From the NCBI RefSeq assembly GCF_014529705.1, contig NZ_JAANIH010000018.1, positions 1 to 64,000 on the forward strand: a stretch of 64,000 nucleotides of DNA. The letters are read 5' to 3'. The first letter of the stretch is position 1. Each line of letters begins with the position of its first letter. Position numbers and translations under genes: made by a program. The notes beneath the pieces are model-generated. The model saw only the letters and a list, made by a program, of their open reading frames with translations, was not told where the DNA came from and made no database searches. This document shows, one piece after another, positions 19,899 through 29,396 of the stretch. The stretch is from Bradyrhizobium campsiandrae. GTDB lineage: Bacteria; Pseudomonadota; Alphaproteobacteria; Rhizobiales; Xanthobacteraceae.

Positions 19899-20846
19899 AT
19901 GTTTGCCTATCTGGTGCGACGCCTGCTCCTGATGCTCGTGACCCTGTTCGGGATCTCGGTCGTCATCTTCTTCCTGTTGCGCATCGTACCCGGCAACATC
20001 GTCGACATCCTGTTCGCCGCGGCCGGCTATGTCGATCCCGCCGACAAGGTCGATCTGGAGAAGCAGCTCGGCATCGACCAGCCGCTGGTGGTGCAATATC
20101 TGCACTGGATCGGCGGCTTGCTGCATGGTGACCTCGGCTATTCCTATGTCTCGGAAAAGCCGGCGCTGCAGGAGATCCTGCCGCGTATCCCGATCACCGC
20201 GCGGCTCGCAGGCCTCGCACTGCTGTTCTCGGCCTCGATCGGCATTCCGCTCGGCGTCATCAGCGCGGTCAAGCAGGGCTCGCGGATCGACTACGCCTTG
20301 CGTGTGGTGAGCCTGAGCGGATTGTCGCTGCCCTCGTTCTGGCTTGGCCTGCTGGTTCTGACCGCCTCCGTCGCCATGTTTGGGCAGATGCCGATCTTCA
20401 ACGCCAATCCGCGGAGTTTCGGCGAGGCATTCGCGACCTATTGCATTCCGGCGATGGTGGTCGGCTTCCGCAGCTCGGCGCTGACCATGCGCATCACGCG
20501 CTCATCGATGCTCGAGGTGCTGCGGCAGGACTATATCCGGACCGCCCGCGCCAAGGGCGCATCGGATGCGGCGGTGAACTATCATCATGCGCTGAAGAAC
20601 GCGATTCTGCCCGTCATCACCGTGATCGGCATCGAGGCTGCCTTCCTGATCGGCGGCCTCATCGTCACCGAGACCGTGTTCAACATCCCTGGCGTCGCCC
20701 GCTTCCTGGTCGAGGCGATCCGCTGGCGGGATTATCCGATCGTGCAGAACCTCGTGATGTTCATCGCGGTCGTCGTGGTGTTCGCGAATTTCACCGTCGA
20801 CATGCTGTACGCGGTGTTCGACCCGCGCATTCGCTACACGGATTAG
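19899..20846 (+). CDS. ABC transporter permease, DppB type
   Basis: A 315-residue inner-membrane permease with the N-terminal helix and periplasmic domain typical of DppB/OppB. The cytoplasmic coupling motif is ARAKGASDAAVNYHHALKNAILP near residue 215 (EAA-like loop), and about six helices are visible. A GCGGAGG site abuts ATG 19899. It should pair with the DppC-type protein encoded 10 bases later to form the membrane channel. Confidence 0.92.
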   Translation: MFAYLVRRLLLMLVTLFGISVVIFFLLRIVPGNIVDILFAAAGYVDPADKVDLEKQLGIDQPLVVQYLHWIGGLLHGDLGYSYVSEKPALQEILPRIPITARLAGLALLFSASIGIPLGVISAVKQGSRIDYALRVVSLSGLSLPSFWLGLLVLTASVAMFGQMPIFNANPRSFGEAFATYCIPAMVVGFRSSALTMRITRSSMLEVLRQDYIRTARAKGASDAAVNYHHALKNAILPVITVIGIEAAFLIGGLIVTETVFNIPGVARFLVEAIRWRDYPIVQNLVMFIAVVVVFANFTVDMLYAVFDPRIRYTD

Positions 20847-20855
20847 GAGATCAGC

Positions 20856-21749
20856 TTGGCCGCGATCGACTTCGACGTTGAACTGAGGCGGGCTGGCGCG
20901 CATGCCACCGGCGGCTGGCGGCGCATGCTGTTCATGGCCCAGCGCCATGTGCTCGGCGCGGCAGGGCTGATCATCATGACGCTGTTCGTGCTAACAGCCG
21001 TCTTCGCCGACTTCATCGCGCGCTACGATCCTCTCACGGTCGATGCCGCACGCGCTCTGGCGCGTCCGAGCTGGGCGCATTGGATGGGGACGGACTCCTT
21101 CGGCCGCGACGTCTTCAGCCGCATCATCCATGGAGCGCGGATCTCGCTCGCGGTCGGCATCGGCTCGACCGCACTCGGCGGCACGATCGGCGTGTTCGTC
21201 GGGCTGACATCCGGCTATCTCTCCGGCTGGGTCGATCTCATCTTCCAGCGCGTCTCAGACATCTTGCAGGCGCTGCCGCTGCTGGTGCTGGCGCTGATCA
21301 TGACGGCTGCCCTCGGCCCATCGCTGCCGAATGTCATTCTCGCCATTGCCATTCCGCTGATCCCGACGGTGTCGCGCGTCACCCGCGCCAACACGCTGGC
21401 GCTGCGCGAGCAGCCGTTCGTGGAGGCAGCGAAGTCGATCGGCATGAGCGAGGTGCGGATCGCGCTGCGGCACGTGCTGCCGAACACGCTGGCGCCGCTG
21501 ATCGTGCTTGCGACCGCCCAGCTCGGCTCGACCATCCTGACCGAAGCCTCGCTCTCCTTCCTCGGCCTCGGCATTCCCGAGCCCTATCCGTCCTGGGGCC
21601 GCATGCTGTCGGAATCCGCCGCCGAATATGTCCGCACCGCGCCGTGGCTGGTGATCTTCCCGGGCATTGCGATCAGCCTCGCGGTGTTCGGCGCCAACCT
21701 GTTCGGCGACGCGCTGCGCGACATCCTCGATCCCCGGCAGCGCGGCTGA
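20856..21749 (+). CDS. ABC transporter permease, DppC type
   Basis: A 297-residue inner-membrane permease of the DppC/OppC group. The N-terminal cytoplasmic stretch precedes the first helix, and the [21 protein letters not shown] segment near residue 75 is diagnostic. The coupling loop with [25 protein letters not shown] is near residue 190. TTG 20856 is the start, preceded by TAGGAGA. Its TGA shares a base with the ATG of the following ATPase gene (TGATG), which supports one operon. Confidence 0.92.
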   Translation: MAAIDFDVELRRAGAHATGGWRRMLFMAQRHVLGAAGLIIMTLFVLTAVFADFIARYDPLTVDAARALARPSWAHWMGTDSFGRDVFSRIIHGARISLAVGIGSTALGGTIGVFVGLTSGYLSGWVDLIFQRVSDILQALPLLVLALIMTAALGPSLPNVILAIAIPLIPTVSRVTRANTLALREQPFVEAAKSIGMSEVRIALRHVLPNTLAPLIVLATAQLGSTILTEASLSFLGLGIPEPYPSWGRMLSESAAEYVRTAPWLVIFPGIAISLAVFGANLFGDALRDILDPRQRG

Positions 21750-22756
21750 TGGCTGATAGATCCGATCTCGTGCTCGACGTGAAGAACCTGAAGACGGTGT
21801 TTTTCACCAATTCCGGCCTGTTCAAGGCCGTCGACGACCTCTCTTTTACCGTGAAGCGCGGCGAGACGCTGGCGATCGTCGGCGAGTCCGGCTGCGGCAA
21901 GAGCGTCACCGCGCTGTCCTTGATGCGCTTGGTGCCCGACCCGCCCGGCCGTATCGTCGATGGCTCCGTCTTGCTGGAAGGCACCGATCTCTTGGCGCTG
22001 AATGAGACCGAGATGCGCAAGATCCGGGGCAATCGCATCTCCATGATCTTCCAGGAGCCGATGACATCGCTCAATCCTGTGATCCGGATCGGCGATCAGA
22101 TCATCGAGGCGGTGCGGCTGCACCGGAATCTATCCAGCAGGGAAGCGAAGGACATCGCGGTCGAGATGCTGCGGCTGGTGCGCATCCCCGAGCCGGCGCG
22201 GCGGGCGAAGGAGTATCCGCATCAGCTCTCCGGCGGCATGCGCCAGCGCGCGATGATTGCGATGGCGCTGGCGTGCCGGCCGGCGCTGCTGATCGCGGAC
22301 GAGCCGACCACGGCACTCGACGTCACAATCCAGGCGCAGATTCTGGCGCTGATCCTCGATCTGCAGAAGGAGCTCGGCACCGGGCTCGTGCTGATCACGC
22401 ACGATCTCGGCGTCGTCGCGCAAGCCGCACAGCGCGTCATCGTGATGTATGCGGGACGGAAGGTCGAGGAAGCCGGTGTCGAAGCGCTGTTTGCCGCGCC
22501 GAGGCATCCCTATACGCGCGGGCTGATGGCCTCGATTCCCGCCGTGCCCGCGCCAGGCGTTGCCGCGCCGGCGCGGCTCAACGAAATTCCCGGCACCGTG
22601 CCGTCGCTGGTGCGGCTGCCGAAGGGCTGCGCCTTCGCGCCGCGTTGCCCGCTCGCGGTCAAGCGCTGCGAGGCCGAATATCCGCCGCTGACCGATTGGG
22701 GCGGGGGGCATCTCGCCGCCTGCTGGCGCGCGGCTGACGTGGCGGAGGTGGCATGA
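21749..22756 (+). CDS. ABC transporter ATP-binding protein, DppD type
   Basis: A 335-residue ATPase with Walker A GESGCGKS near residue 45, Q-loop [10 protein letters not shown], signature LSGGMRQR and Walker [13 protein letters not shown]. The C-terminal oligopeptide-transporter extension contains [21 protein letters not shown], whose cysteines match the pattern of the DppD/OppD C-terminal domain. ATG 21749 follows directly on the DppC stop. The longer upstream frame is only overlap with the permease gene. It works with the DppF-type subunit encoded next. Confidence 0.92.
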   Translation: MADRSDLVLDVKNLKTVFFTNSGLFKAVDDLSFTVKRGETLAIVGESGCGKSVTALSLMRLVPDPPGRIVDGSVLLEGTDLLALNETEMRKIRGNRISMIFQEPMTSLNPVIRIGDQIIEAVRLHRNLSSREAKDIAVEMLRLVRIPEPARRAKEYPHQLSGGMRQRAMIAMALACRPALLIADEPTTALDVTIQAQILALILDLQKELGTGLVLITHDLGVVAQAAQRVIVMYAGRKVEEAGVEALFAAPRHPYTRGLMASIPAVPAPGVAAPARLNEIPGTVPSLVRLPKGCAFAPRCPLAVKRCEAEYPPLTDWGGGHLAACWRAADVAEVA

Positions 22757-23733
22757 GCAAGATGCTGCTCGAAGTCACCGACCTTAGGAAGCATTACCCG
22801 GTACGGGCCGGCGTGCTGCGCCGGCAGGTCGGCACCGTGCACTCGGTCGACGGCGTCTCGTTCTCCCTTGGTGCCGGCGAAACGCTCGGCCTTGTCGGCG
22901 AATCCGGCTGCGGTAAATCGACCGTGGCGCGCAGCGTGCTACGGCTGGTCGAGCCGACCTCGGGCCAGATTCGCCTGGATGGAGAAGACATCACGCATCT
23001 GTCCAAGACGGCGCTGCGGCCGCATCGCCGTTCGATGCAGATCGTCTTCCAAGACCCGTTCGCCTCGCTCAATCCGCGCATGACCGCGGGCGATATCGTC
23101 GGCGAACCAATCGCGGTCCACGGGCTCGCGACCGGTCAGGCGCTGGAGGCGCGCGTCGCACAGCTGTTCGAGCAGGTCGGCCTTCGCCCCGACCAGATGC
23201 GCAACTTCCCGCATCAATTCTCCGGCGGCCAGCGCCAACGCATCTGCATTGCGCGGGCGCTCGCGCTCGAGCCGCGGCTGATTGTCTGCGATGAGCCGGT
23301 CTCGGCACTCGACGTCTCAATCCAGGCGCAGGTCATCAATCTCTTGATCGACCTGCAGAAGCAGCACGGCTTCTCCTATCTCTTCATCGCCCACGACCTC
23401 GCCGTGGTCGCCCATATCAGCCACCGTGTCGCAGTGATGTATCTCGGCCGCATCGTCGAGATCGCGGGCAAGGACGAGTTGTTCCGCAATCCCAGGCATC
23501 CCTACACGCAGGCCCTGCTCGCCTCGGTGCCGATCGCCAATCCGCTGGCGAAGAAGCTCGCGCCGCTTGTGGACGGCGACGTGCCGAGTCCCGTCAACCC
23601 GCCGCGCGGCTGTGCGTTTCATACGCGCTGCCGATTTGCGATGGAGCGGTGCAGGACGGAGCGCCCGGTGCTGAAGGGTAACGAGCACCAGGTCGCGTGC
23701 TTGCTCAATGAGGGAACTGGGCGGGGCCAATAG
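22753..23733 (+). CDS. ABC transporter ATP-binding protein, DppF type
   Basis: A 326-residue ATPase with the DppF-style N-terminus ([27 protein letters not shown]). It shows Walker [11 protein letters not shown]-loop [13 protein letters not shown], signature FSGGQRQRI, Walker [13 protein letters not shown] and a C-terminal [14 protein letters not shown] segment. It overlaps the DppD gene by 4 bases (ATGA). Its last 29 bases overlap the end of the convergent ceramidase-like gene. It completes the importer. Confidence 0.92.
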   Translation: MSKMLLEVTDLRKHYPVRAGVLRRQVGTVHSVDGVSFSLGAGETLGLVGESGCGKSTVARSVLRLVEPTSGQIRLDGEDITHLSKTALRPHRRSMQIVFQDPFASLNPRMTAGDIVGEPIAVHGLATGQALEARVAQLFEQVGLRPDQMRNFPHQFSGGQRQRICIARALALEPRLIVCDEPVSALDVSIQAQVINLLIDLQKQHGFSYLFIAHDLAVVAHISHRVAVMYLGRIVEIAGKDELFRNPRHPYTQALLASVPIANPLAKKLAPLVDGDVPSPVNPPRGCAFHTRCRFAMERCRTERPVLKGNEHQVACLLNEGTGRGQ

Positions 23734-24505
23734 GCCGCAGCGCCCGGATCACCGGCCAGGCCGCCAGCGCGGCGGCAAGATGCTTGAGCGTGTGACCCGA
23801 GACAAGGTGCCCCGTCACTTCGAATATGGTCACATCGCCCAGTTCGAACAGCTTGGCCATCACATAGAAGACGATCACGCCGCCGAGCGGCACACCGACC
23901 GCGCCCGGCCGCGGCCGTATCGACGCCAATCCCACCGCCAGCGCCATGCCGCCATACTGCACGACCGCCCATGGCGTGAGATTCTCGCGTGCCACCCAGG
24001 CCGCGAGCAGGCCTGCAACCATCATCAGCACCAGCATGGCCTCGCCGGCGCGCACGCTGATGCGCTCGCTGGCTGCGATGCCAAGGAAGCCCGCGAACGC
24101 CACCGCCATGCCGAGACGGTCGGCGATGAGCCGTTGCGGCATATCGGGGGCGAGATGATAGAAGCCTGAGCCCAGGCAGGTGAGGATCAGTCCCACGAAG
24201 AACCAGCTCGTACCCACCGGCGCATCATGGCGCCCGCGCAGCCGCTCCGAGCCCCAGACGCCCATCGCGAGGAAGGCGAGGTTGCTCAGCACATCGCCAG
24301 CGTTGGGGATGCCCAGCCAAGCGCGCATGTCGACGAAGTGCGGGATGTGCCACGCCGCGGCGGGCAGCACGGGGGCGAAACAAGCCGCCAGCGCGAGGAC
24401 CGAGAGCGCGGCGAGCAGGTATTTTTCGCGGACAGTCAGCACGGGCCGACTGGGCATCGACAGCGGCAGGGCATCAGTCGCTTGGGCTTGGTCAGACGGG
24501 CGCAT
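23705..24505 (-). CDS. Ceramidase-superfamily (CREST) integral membrane protein
   Basis: A 266-residue membrane protein with about seven hydrophobic segments. Conserved polar residues fit the CREST/alkaline ceramidase superfamily of putative membrane metal hydrolases: the [12 protein letters not shown] segment near residue 75, FYHLAPD near residue 125, D-R-L-G-M after it, and H-x-x-x-H in GHTLKH near the C-terminus. Such enzymes cleave amide bonds in ceramide-like lipids, but bacterial members are mostly uncharacterised. ATG 24505 is preferred because GGAGG stands just before it and upstream codons fall in an operator. Expression is probably repressed by a TetR-type protein acting on two adjacent palindromes. 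Confidence 0.72.
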   Translation of the reverse strand: MRPSDQAQATDALPLSMPSRPVLTVREKYLLAALSVLALAACFAPVLPAAAWHIPHFVDMRAWLGIPNAGDVLSNLAFLAMGVWGSERLRGRHDAPVGTSWFFVGLILTCLGSGFYHLAPDMPQRLIADRLGMAVAFAGFLGIAASERISVRAGEAMLVLMMVAGLLAAWVARENLTPWAVVQYGGMALAVGLASIRPRPGAVGVPLGGVIVFYVMAKLFELGDVTIFEVTGHLVSGHTLKHLAAALAAWPVIRALRPIGPAQFPH

Positions 24506-24517
24506 GCAGGCCTCCGG

Positions 24518-24534
24518 ATTGAACATTGTTCAAT
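24518..24534. promoter_or_regulatory. TetR-style operator, proximal (ATTGAACA-T-TGTTCAAT)
   Basis: A perfect 8-base inverted repeat with one central base lies immediately upstream of the GGAGG site of the ceramidase-like gene. The expected transcription start (about 24529) falls within it, so a bound repressor would block initiation. The low-GC palindrome stands out from its surroundings. Confidence 0.75.
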
Positions 24535-24535
24535 A

Positions 24536-24564
24536 TTAGTAGAGCGAAATTGAACTTTGTTCAA
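24536..24564 (-). promoter_or_regulatory. Predicted sigma-70-type promoter of the ceramidase-like gene
   Basis: Read on the minus strand, TTGAAC (24564-24559) and TACTAA (24541-24536) are separated by exactly 17 bases. The -35 box lies inside the distal operator and the start site inside the proximal operator. The box matches are good for an alphaproteobacterial gene, but no experimental start is known. Confidence 0.55.
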
Positions 24565-24565
24565 T
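24549..24565. promoter_or_regulatory. TetR-style operator, distal (ATTGAAC-TTT-GTTCAAT)
   Basis: A second perfect inverted repeat, 7 bases per arm with a 3-base centre, is centred 31 bases (about three helical turns) from the proximal one. Both would face the same side of the helix, as expected for cooperative binding. No TetR-family gene is encoded beside it. The next 165 bases to 24729 are AT-rich at first and hold no recognisable gene. Confidence 0.72.
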
Positions 24566-24729
24566 AGCCATTGCACACGCGCCTATTATGAACCTATCTC
24601 ATTGATATTGTTTATATTTATGAGTATGACGAGGCCGAGTGGCAAAGCAGAGCAGCTCGAAATCGATGGAAAGTCGTGGGCCACGGCGCTTTGCGCCTTC
24701 GCTCACTCGACGAGACCGCTTTCGCGGCG

Positions 24730-26703
24730 CTACGTCCCGATCTCCGCCACGATCCTGCCCGTCGTCACCTGCTCGCCCTCCGCCACATCGATCGCGACGA
24801 CGACGCCGTCGATGCCAGCCTTGTGGACGTGCTCCATCTTCATCGCCTCCAAGGTCAGCAGCGGCTGGCCAGCGGTGACCAGATCGCCCGGCTTGACCAG
24901 GACAGCGACGACCCGGCCATTCATCGCGGCACGGACCTTGCCGTCGCCGCCATTGCTTGCTGCGGCTTTCGGTGCGGCGAGGGTGAGATCGATGATCGCA
25001 AGCGGAATGCCACGATGCTGGACATGGAGCCGGTCGCCGTCGCGCAGGAATTTTGCGTTGTCCATCACGCCGTCATGGCGAAAGCGAATGGCGTCGGCCT
25101 CAAGCTGCTCGATGTCGAAACTGTCCTGGCGACCATCAGCCGCGACAGTGTAGCTGCCATCGCGCTCGCGGATGATTTCGAGCTCGCGCGTGTGACCGGC
25201 AATCTCGATCTTCGCAGGCAGCGGGAACGTTGCCGACAGGCTACGGCCGCTCCGCCAGGCCGGCGCGCGCGGGTTGGTGACGTAGAGCAGCAGGCCCGCC
25301 AGCGCCGTATCGAATGCGACATTCGACGACGACGCCAGCAATTGGTCGCGATGCGCGCCGATGAAGGCCGTCGTTGCCTCGCCCCTGGCAAAGCCGGGAT
25401 GGCGCAGGCACGACAGCAGGAACGCCTGGTTGGTGGTGACGCCGAGCGCTGTGAGCTGCTCCAGGCCGACGATCAGTCGTCCCCTCGCCTCCTCGCGCGT
25501 GGCGCCATGGCTGATGATCTTGGCGATCATCGAATCGTAGAATGGCGGGATCTCCGAGCCCGATTGCAGCGCGTGCTCGACTCGAACGCCCTCGGGCACC
25601 TGCCAGCGCGCCATGCGGCCGGACTGCGGCATGAAGTCCTGCGCGGCATCTTCCGAGCAGAGCCGTACCTCGATGGCATGGCCCGAAAAGCGGATGTCCT
25701 GCTGCTTGACCGGCAACGGCTCGCCGCGCGCGATGCGCAATTGCAGCTCGACGAGATCGAGACCGGTGATCGCCTCGGTGACGGGATGCTCGACCTGGAG
25801 GCGCGTGTTCATCTCCATGAAGTAGAATTCGCCGCTGGCATCGAGCAGGAATTCCAGCGTGCCCGCGCCCTCGTAGCGCAGCGCCTTCACCGCCGCGACG
25901 GCGACCTCGCCCATTTTCGTCCTCAGCTCCGGCGTCACCGCTGGTGACGGCGCCTCCTCGATCAGCTTCTGATGCCGCCGCTGCACCGAGCAATCGCGCT
26001 CGCCGAGATGGATGGCGTTGCCGTTGATATCGCCGAACACCTGGATCTCGATGTGCCGGGGATTCTGGATGGCGCGCTCGAGAATCACGGTGGGATCGCC
26101 GAATGCCGCTTTCGCCTCCGAGCGTGCGCTGCGGAGGGCATCGGGAAACGATGCCGCATCGGTCACGAGCCGCATGCCGCGACCACCGCCGCCCGCGACG
26201 GCCTTGATCATCACGGGGAAGCCGATCTTTCTCGCTTCAGCGAGCATGACCTCGTCGCCCTGGTCGGCGCCTTGGTAGCCTGGCACGACAGGCACGCCGG
26301 CCTTCTTCATGATCTCCTTGGCGCCGGCCTTGTTGCCCATCGCCTCGATCGCCTGCGGCGACGGGCCGATGAAGACGAGGCCGGCATCCTTGCAGGCCCG
26401 CGCGAAATCCTCGTTCTCGGCGAGGAAGCCGTAACCGGGATGCACGGCATCCGCGCCGCTGGCCTTGGCGGCGGCAATGATCGCCGACATGTTGAGATAG
26501 GATTGCGCCGGCAGCGCTTCGCCGATGCGGACGGCCTGGTCGGCCTGCTTGACGTGGAGCGCATCGCGGTCCGCATCCGAATAGACCGCGACGACGCCGA
26601 GGCCGAGCTGCCGCGCGCTGCGCATCACGCGCAGGGCAATCTCGCCGCGATTGGCGACCAGGACCTTGAAGAACGGCCGGTGCTGCACTGATCCGTTCCT
26701 CAT
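24730..26703 (-). CDS. Acyl-CoA carboxylase alpha subunit (biotin carboxylase plus biotin carrier)
   Basis: A 657-residue biotin-dependent carboxylase subunit of the MCC/PCC/geranyl-CoA type. The biotin carboxylase N-terminus reads KVLVANRGEIALRVMRSARQLG. The glycine-rich ATP-grasp loop GGGGRGMR is near residue 170, and EMNTRLQVEHPVTE near residue 300 carries catalytic residues. The C-terminal biotinyl domain has the EAMKMEH lysine about 35 residues from the end. It would carboxylate its own biotin with bicarbonate and ATP for use by the beta subunit. Its ATG overlaps the beta-subunit stop (ATGA). The acyl substrate is not determined by sequence alone. Confidence 0.92.
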   Translation of the reverse strand: MRNGSVQHRPFFKVLVANRGEIALRVMRSARQLGLGVVAVYSDADRDALHVKQADQAVRIGEALPAQSYLNMSAIIAAAKASGADAVHPGYGFLAENEDFARACKDAGLVFIGPSPQAIEAMGNKAGAKEIMKKAGVPVVPGYQGADQGDEVMLAEARKIGFPVMIKAVAGGGGRGMRLVTDAASFPDALRSARSEAKAAFGDPTVILERAIQNPRHIEIQVFGDINGNAIHLGERDCSVQRRHQKLIEEAPSPAVTPELRTKMGEVAVAAVKALRYEGAGTLEFLLDASGEFYFMEMNTRLQVEHPVTEAITGLDLVELQLRIARGEPLPVKQQDIRFSGHAIEVRLCSEDAAQDFMPQSGRMARWQVPEGVRVEHALQSGSEIPPFYDSMIAKIISHGATREEARGRLIVGLEQLTALGVTTNQAFLLSCLRHPGFARGEATTAFIGAHRDQLLASSSNVAFDTALAGLLLYVTNPRAPAWRSGRSLSATFPLPAKIEIAGHTRELEIIRERDGSYTVAADGRQDSFDIEQLEADAIRFRHDGVMDNAKFLRDGDRLHVQHRGIPLAIIDLTLAAPKAAASNGGDGKVRAAMNGRVVAVLVKPGDLVTAGQPLLTLEAMKMEHVHKAGIDGVVVAIDVAEGEQVTTGRIVAEIGT

Positions 26704-28316
26704 GGGCGGGCGACCGAGAATTGCATGCGCTGGGGCGTCCGTGCATCGCCCTCGCGGCAGATTGCGAGCGCCTCCGACAGTACCGCGCGGGTGTCGCGCG
26801 GATCGATCACGCCGTCATCGAGCACGCGGGCGCTGGTCGAAAACACGTCCATCTGGCCGTCGAACACGCCGATGATCTGGGCCTTCATGGCATCGAGCTT
26901 TTCCTTTTCGACCGGCTTGCCGCGGCGGGCGGCAGCAGCTTCGGTCACGATCGCCATGGTCTCTGCGGCCTGCTCGCCGCCCATCACGGCGGTCTTGGCG
27001 TTGGGCCAGGAGAAGCAGAAGCGCGGATGGAAGCCGCGGCCGCACATGCCGTAATTGCCGGCGCCGAACGAGGCGCCGCAATAGAGGGTGATCTGCGGCA
27101 CCATCGCCGAGGTCACCGCCTGGATCATCTTGGAGCCGTGCTTGATCATGCCGGCTTCTTCATAGGCTTTGCCGACCATGTAGCCGGTGGTGTTGTTGAG
27201 ATAGAGGATCGGCGTGCGGGTCTGGCAGCAGGCTTGGATGAAATGCGTGGCCTTGTTGGCGCCGGCAGGGTCGAGCGGGCCGTTATTGGTGATGATGCCG
27301 ATGGCCTGGCCCTCGACGCGGGCATGGCCGCAGACGGTGGCAGGGCCGTAATTCGGCGCCATCTCGGTGAAGTCGGAATCATCGACGATGCGCGCGATCA
27401 CCTGCTTCATGTCGACCGGGCGCTTATGGTCCATCGGCATGATGCCGAGCAGTTCGTCCTGATCGTAGCGCGGCGGCTTGAACTCGGACATCGCCTTGCC
27501 AGGCCGCTCCCATTGCAGCGCCGCCATGATCTCGCGCGCGATGCGCAACGCGTCGCGATCGTCTTCGGCGAGGTAGTCGCCGAGGCCGGAGATTTGCGTA
27601 TGCATCTCGGCGCCGCCGAGCTCTTCCTCCGTCGCGATCTCGCCGGTTGCAGCTTTCAGCAGCGGCGGCCCGGCGAGGAAGGCTCGGGTGCGACCGCGGA
27701 CCATGACGATGTAGTCGGAGAGACCGGTCTGATAGGCGCCGCCGGCGGTGGACGAGCCATGCGTGACGGTGACGACCGGCAGGCCTGCCGCCGAGAGTCG
27801 TGCCAGATTGCGAAAGATATTGCCGCCGCGGATAAAATCCTCGACGCGGTAGCGCAGGAGATTGGCGCCGGCGCTTTCGACGAGCTGGACATAAGGCAGC
27901 TTGTTCTCCAGCGCGAGCTCCTGCACCCGCAAGGTCTTGTCGAGGCCATAGGGCTGAAGCGCGCCGGCATCGATGCCGGAATCGCTGGCGCTGACCATGC
28001 AGCGGATGCCCGAGACGAAGCCGATGCCGGCGATGACGCCGCCGCCCGGCACGCTCTTGCTCGCATCCGGCACGTCGAACATGTAGCCGGCGAGCGTCGA
28101 CAGCTCGACGAAGGGCGCGCCGGGATCGAGCACCAGCGCGACGCGCTCGCGCGGCAATAGCTGCCCCCGCTTGTGAAAGCGATCCTTCGCCGCCGCCGAC
28201 GCTACGCGCGTGCGCTCTTCCAGCGCGCGCATGCGGTCGATCAGGCCAAGCATGCCATCGCGGTTGGCCTGGTAGGCGGCACTGCTGGGGGAAATGGTGT
28301 TTTCGAGAATGGACAT
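26700..28316 (-). CDS. Acyl-CoA carboxylase beta subunit (carboxyltransferase)
   Basis: A 538-residue carboxyltransferase with two crotonase-like halves. It transfers the carboxyl group from biotin to an acyl-CoA. Segments such as GGGVIAGIGFVSGIRCMV, HGSSTAGGAYQTGLSDY and the C-terminal CGASFGAGNYGMCGRGFHPRF loop match methylcrotonyl/geranyl-CoA-type beta subunits more than propionyl-CoA types, although this call rests on recall and not on alignment. The gene lies between the alpha subunit and the BKACE gene on the same strand. With the acyl-CoA dehydrogenases upstream, it fits branched-chain or isoprenoid acid breakdown. Confidence 0.9.
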   Translation of the reverse strand: MSILENTISPSSAAYQANRDGMLGLIDRMRALEERTRVASAAAKDRFHKRGQLLPRERVALVLDPGAPFVELSTLAGYMFDVPDASKSVPGGGVIAGIGFVSGIRCMVSASDSGIDAGALQPYGLDKTLRVQELALENKLPYVQLVESAGANLLRYRVEDFIRGGNIFRNLARLSAAGLPVVTVTHGSSTAGGAYQTGLSDYIVMVRGRTRAFLAGPPLLKAATGEIATEEELGGAEMHTQISGLGDYLAEDDRDALRIAREIMAALQWERPGKAMSEFKPPRYDQDELLGIMPMDHKRPVDMKQVIARIVDDSDFTEMAPNYGPATVCGHARVEGQAIGIITNNGPLDPAGANKATHFIQACCQTRTPILYLNNTTGYMVGKAYEEAGMIKHGSKMIQAVTSAMVPQITLYCGASFGAGNYGMCGRGFHPRFCFSWPNAKTAVMGGEQAAETMAIVTEAAAARRGKPVEKEKLDAMKAQIIGVFDGQMDVFSTSARVLDDGVIDPRDTRAVLSEALAICREGDARTPQRMQFSVARP

Positions 28317-28330
28317 GACTTTATCCTACC

Positions 28331-28418
28331 CGTCATTGCGAGGAGCGAAGCGACGAAGCAATCCAGAGATGTATCTGCGGAGACAGTCTGGATTGCTTCG
28401 CTTCGCTCGCAATGACGG
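28331..28418. repeat. Long inverted repeat CGTCATTGCGAGGAGCGAAGC...
   Basis: Two long arms (28331-28367 and 28387-28418) form an imperfect inverted repeat carrying TCATTGCGAGGAGCGAAGC and TTCGCTCGCAATGACG. It is a dispersed element of a type common in Bradyrhizobium and related genomes. It lies between the BKACE and carboxylase genes and could fold in RNA without necessarily ending transcription. Confidence 0.75.
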
Positions 28419-28430
28419 CTGGGGCTACAT

Positions 28431-29297
28431 TCAGCGATTCGTCCCAAAGATCTTCCGCGCCTCCGATGGGCTCGCGATTTCGCGGCCGGCGCGCCGGGCG
28501 CAGGCGGCGATGGCCTCGATCAGCTGGCCGTTCGAGGTCACCTTCCTGCCGTCGGCGAGATAGAAGGCGTCCTCGAGGCCGGTGCGCAAGTGACCCCCGA
28601 GCTCGGCGCAGCGCTGGTGCAGCGGCCAAATCTCTTCGCGGCCGATCGCGGTGACCTGCCAATGTGCTTCGGGCCGCTTCAGCTTGAGCAGGATCGGCAG
28701 CAACTCGGGATCGGCGGGCATGCCGGAGGCGACGCCCATCACGAAATTATACTCGAGCGGCCCTTTGTACATGCCGACCTGGTGGTACATGCCGACGCAA
28801 CGCACGATACCGACGTCGAAACATTCGAACTCGGGGATGGTGCCGACCGCGTTCATGACGTCGAGATAGTCCTTCACCTTCTCGACCGCGTTGTCGAACA
28901 TCATCGGCGGCCAGGCCCAACTGTTGTCGGCCTTCACCTTCAGATAGTTCAGCGAGCCGGCGTTGCAGGCGGCGATCTCCGGCTTGGTCTCGCGGATGCA
29001 GTCGAGCGCGCCGCTGTAGTTCGGCCCTGACACGCCGGAGGTGTGGTTGATGATGACGCCGGGGCAGGCTTGCCGGATCGCCTGCTGGATCTCCCTGCTG
29101 ACCGCGACCTCCCAGGACGGCAAATGCCCCTTGCCCGGCGCCTGCTGACGCAGATGGATGTGCATGATGGACGCGCCGGCATCGAACGCAGCCTTAGCCT
29201 CGCGCGCCATCTGCTCGGGCGTAACAGGCACGTTGTGCTGCTTCGGGTCGGTGAGCACGCCGTTCAGCGCGCAGGTGATGACGGCCTTGTCGCTCAT
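28431..29297 (-). CDS. BKACE family 3-keto acid cleavage enzyme (DUF849)
   Basis: A 288-residue zinc-dependent beta-keto acid cleavage enzyme. The family condenses a beta-keto acid with acetyl-CoA to yield acetoacetate and a new acyl-CoA (Kce in lysine fermentation is the founding member). The H-x-H metal motif is in SIMHIHLR near residue 47. VIINHTSGVSGPN, a C-terminal GHLRTGLEDAFYLADGR segment and the overall length fit. ATG 29297 starts the MSDKAVITCALNG frame; upstream codons lie in a spacer. The keto acid used is unknown. Neighbouring acyl-CoA dehydrogenases and carboxylase suggest it finishes an unusual beta-oxidation branch. Confidence 0.85.
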   Translation of the reverse strand: MSDKAVITCALNGVLTDPKQHNVPVTPEQMAREAKAAFDAGASIMHIHLRQQAPGKGHLPSWEVAVSREIQQAIRQACPGVIINHTSGVSGPNYSGALDCIRETKPEIAACNAGSLNYLKVKADNSWAWPPMMFDNAVEKVKDYLDVMNAVGTIPEFECFDVGIVRCVGMYHQVGMYKGPLEYNFVMGVASGMPADPELLPILLKLKRPEAHWQVTAIGREEIWPLHQRCAELGGHLRTGLEDAFYLADGRKVTSNGQLIEAIAACARRAGREIASPSEARKIFGTNR

Positions 29298-29396
29298 GCC
29301 AATGATGTCTCGCAACGTTGAGAATTCAACGCTTGGATCATCTGACGCAGGGCATGCGGCTTCTTGCGCGGAGAAGCTGGGAAAAACGACGAATTC

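Noticed and set aside
24566..24729. Possible remnant of a TetR gene beside the operators
   Set aside because: An ATG near 24620 opens a short frame but no helix-turn-helix sequence can be read from it.
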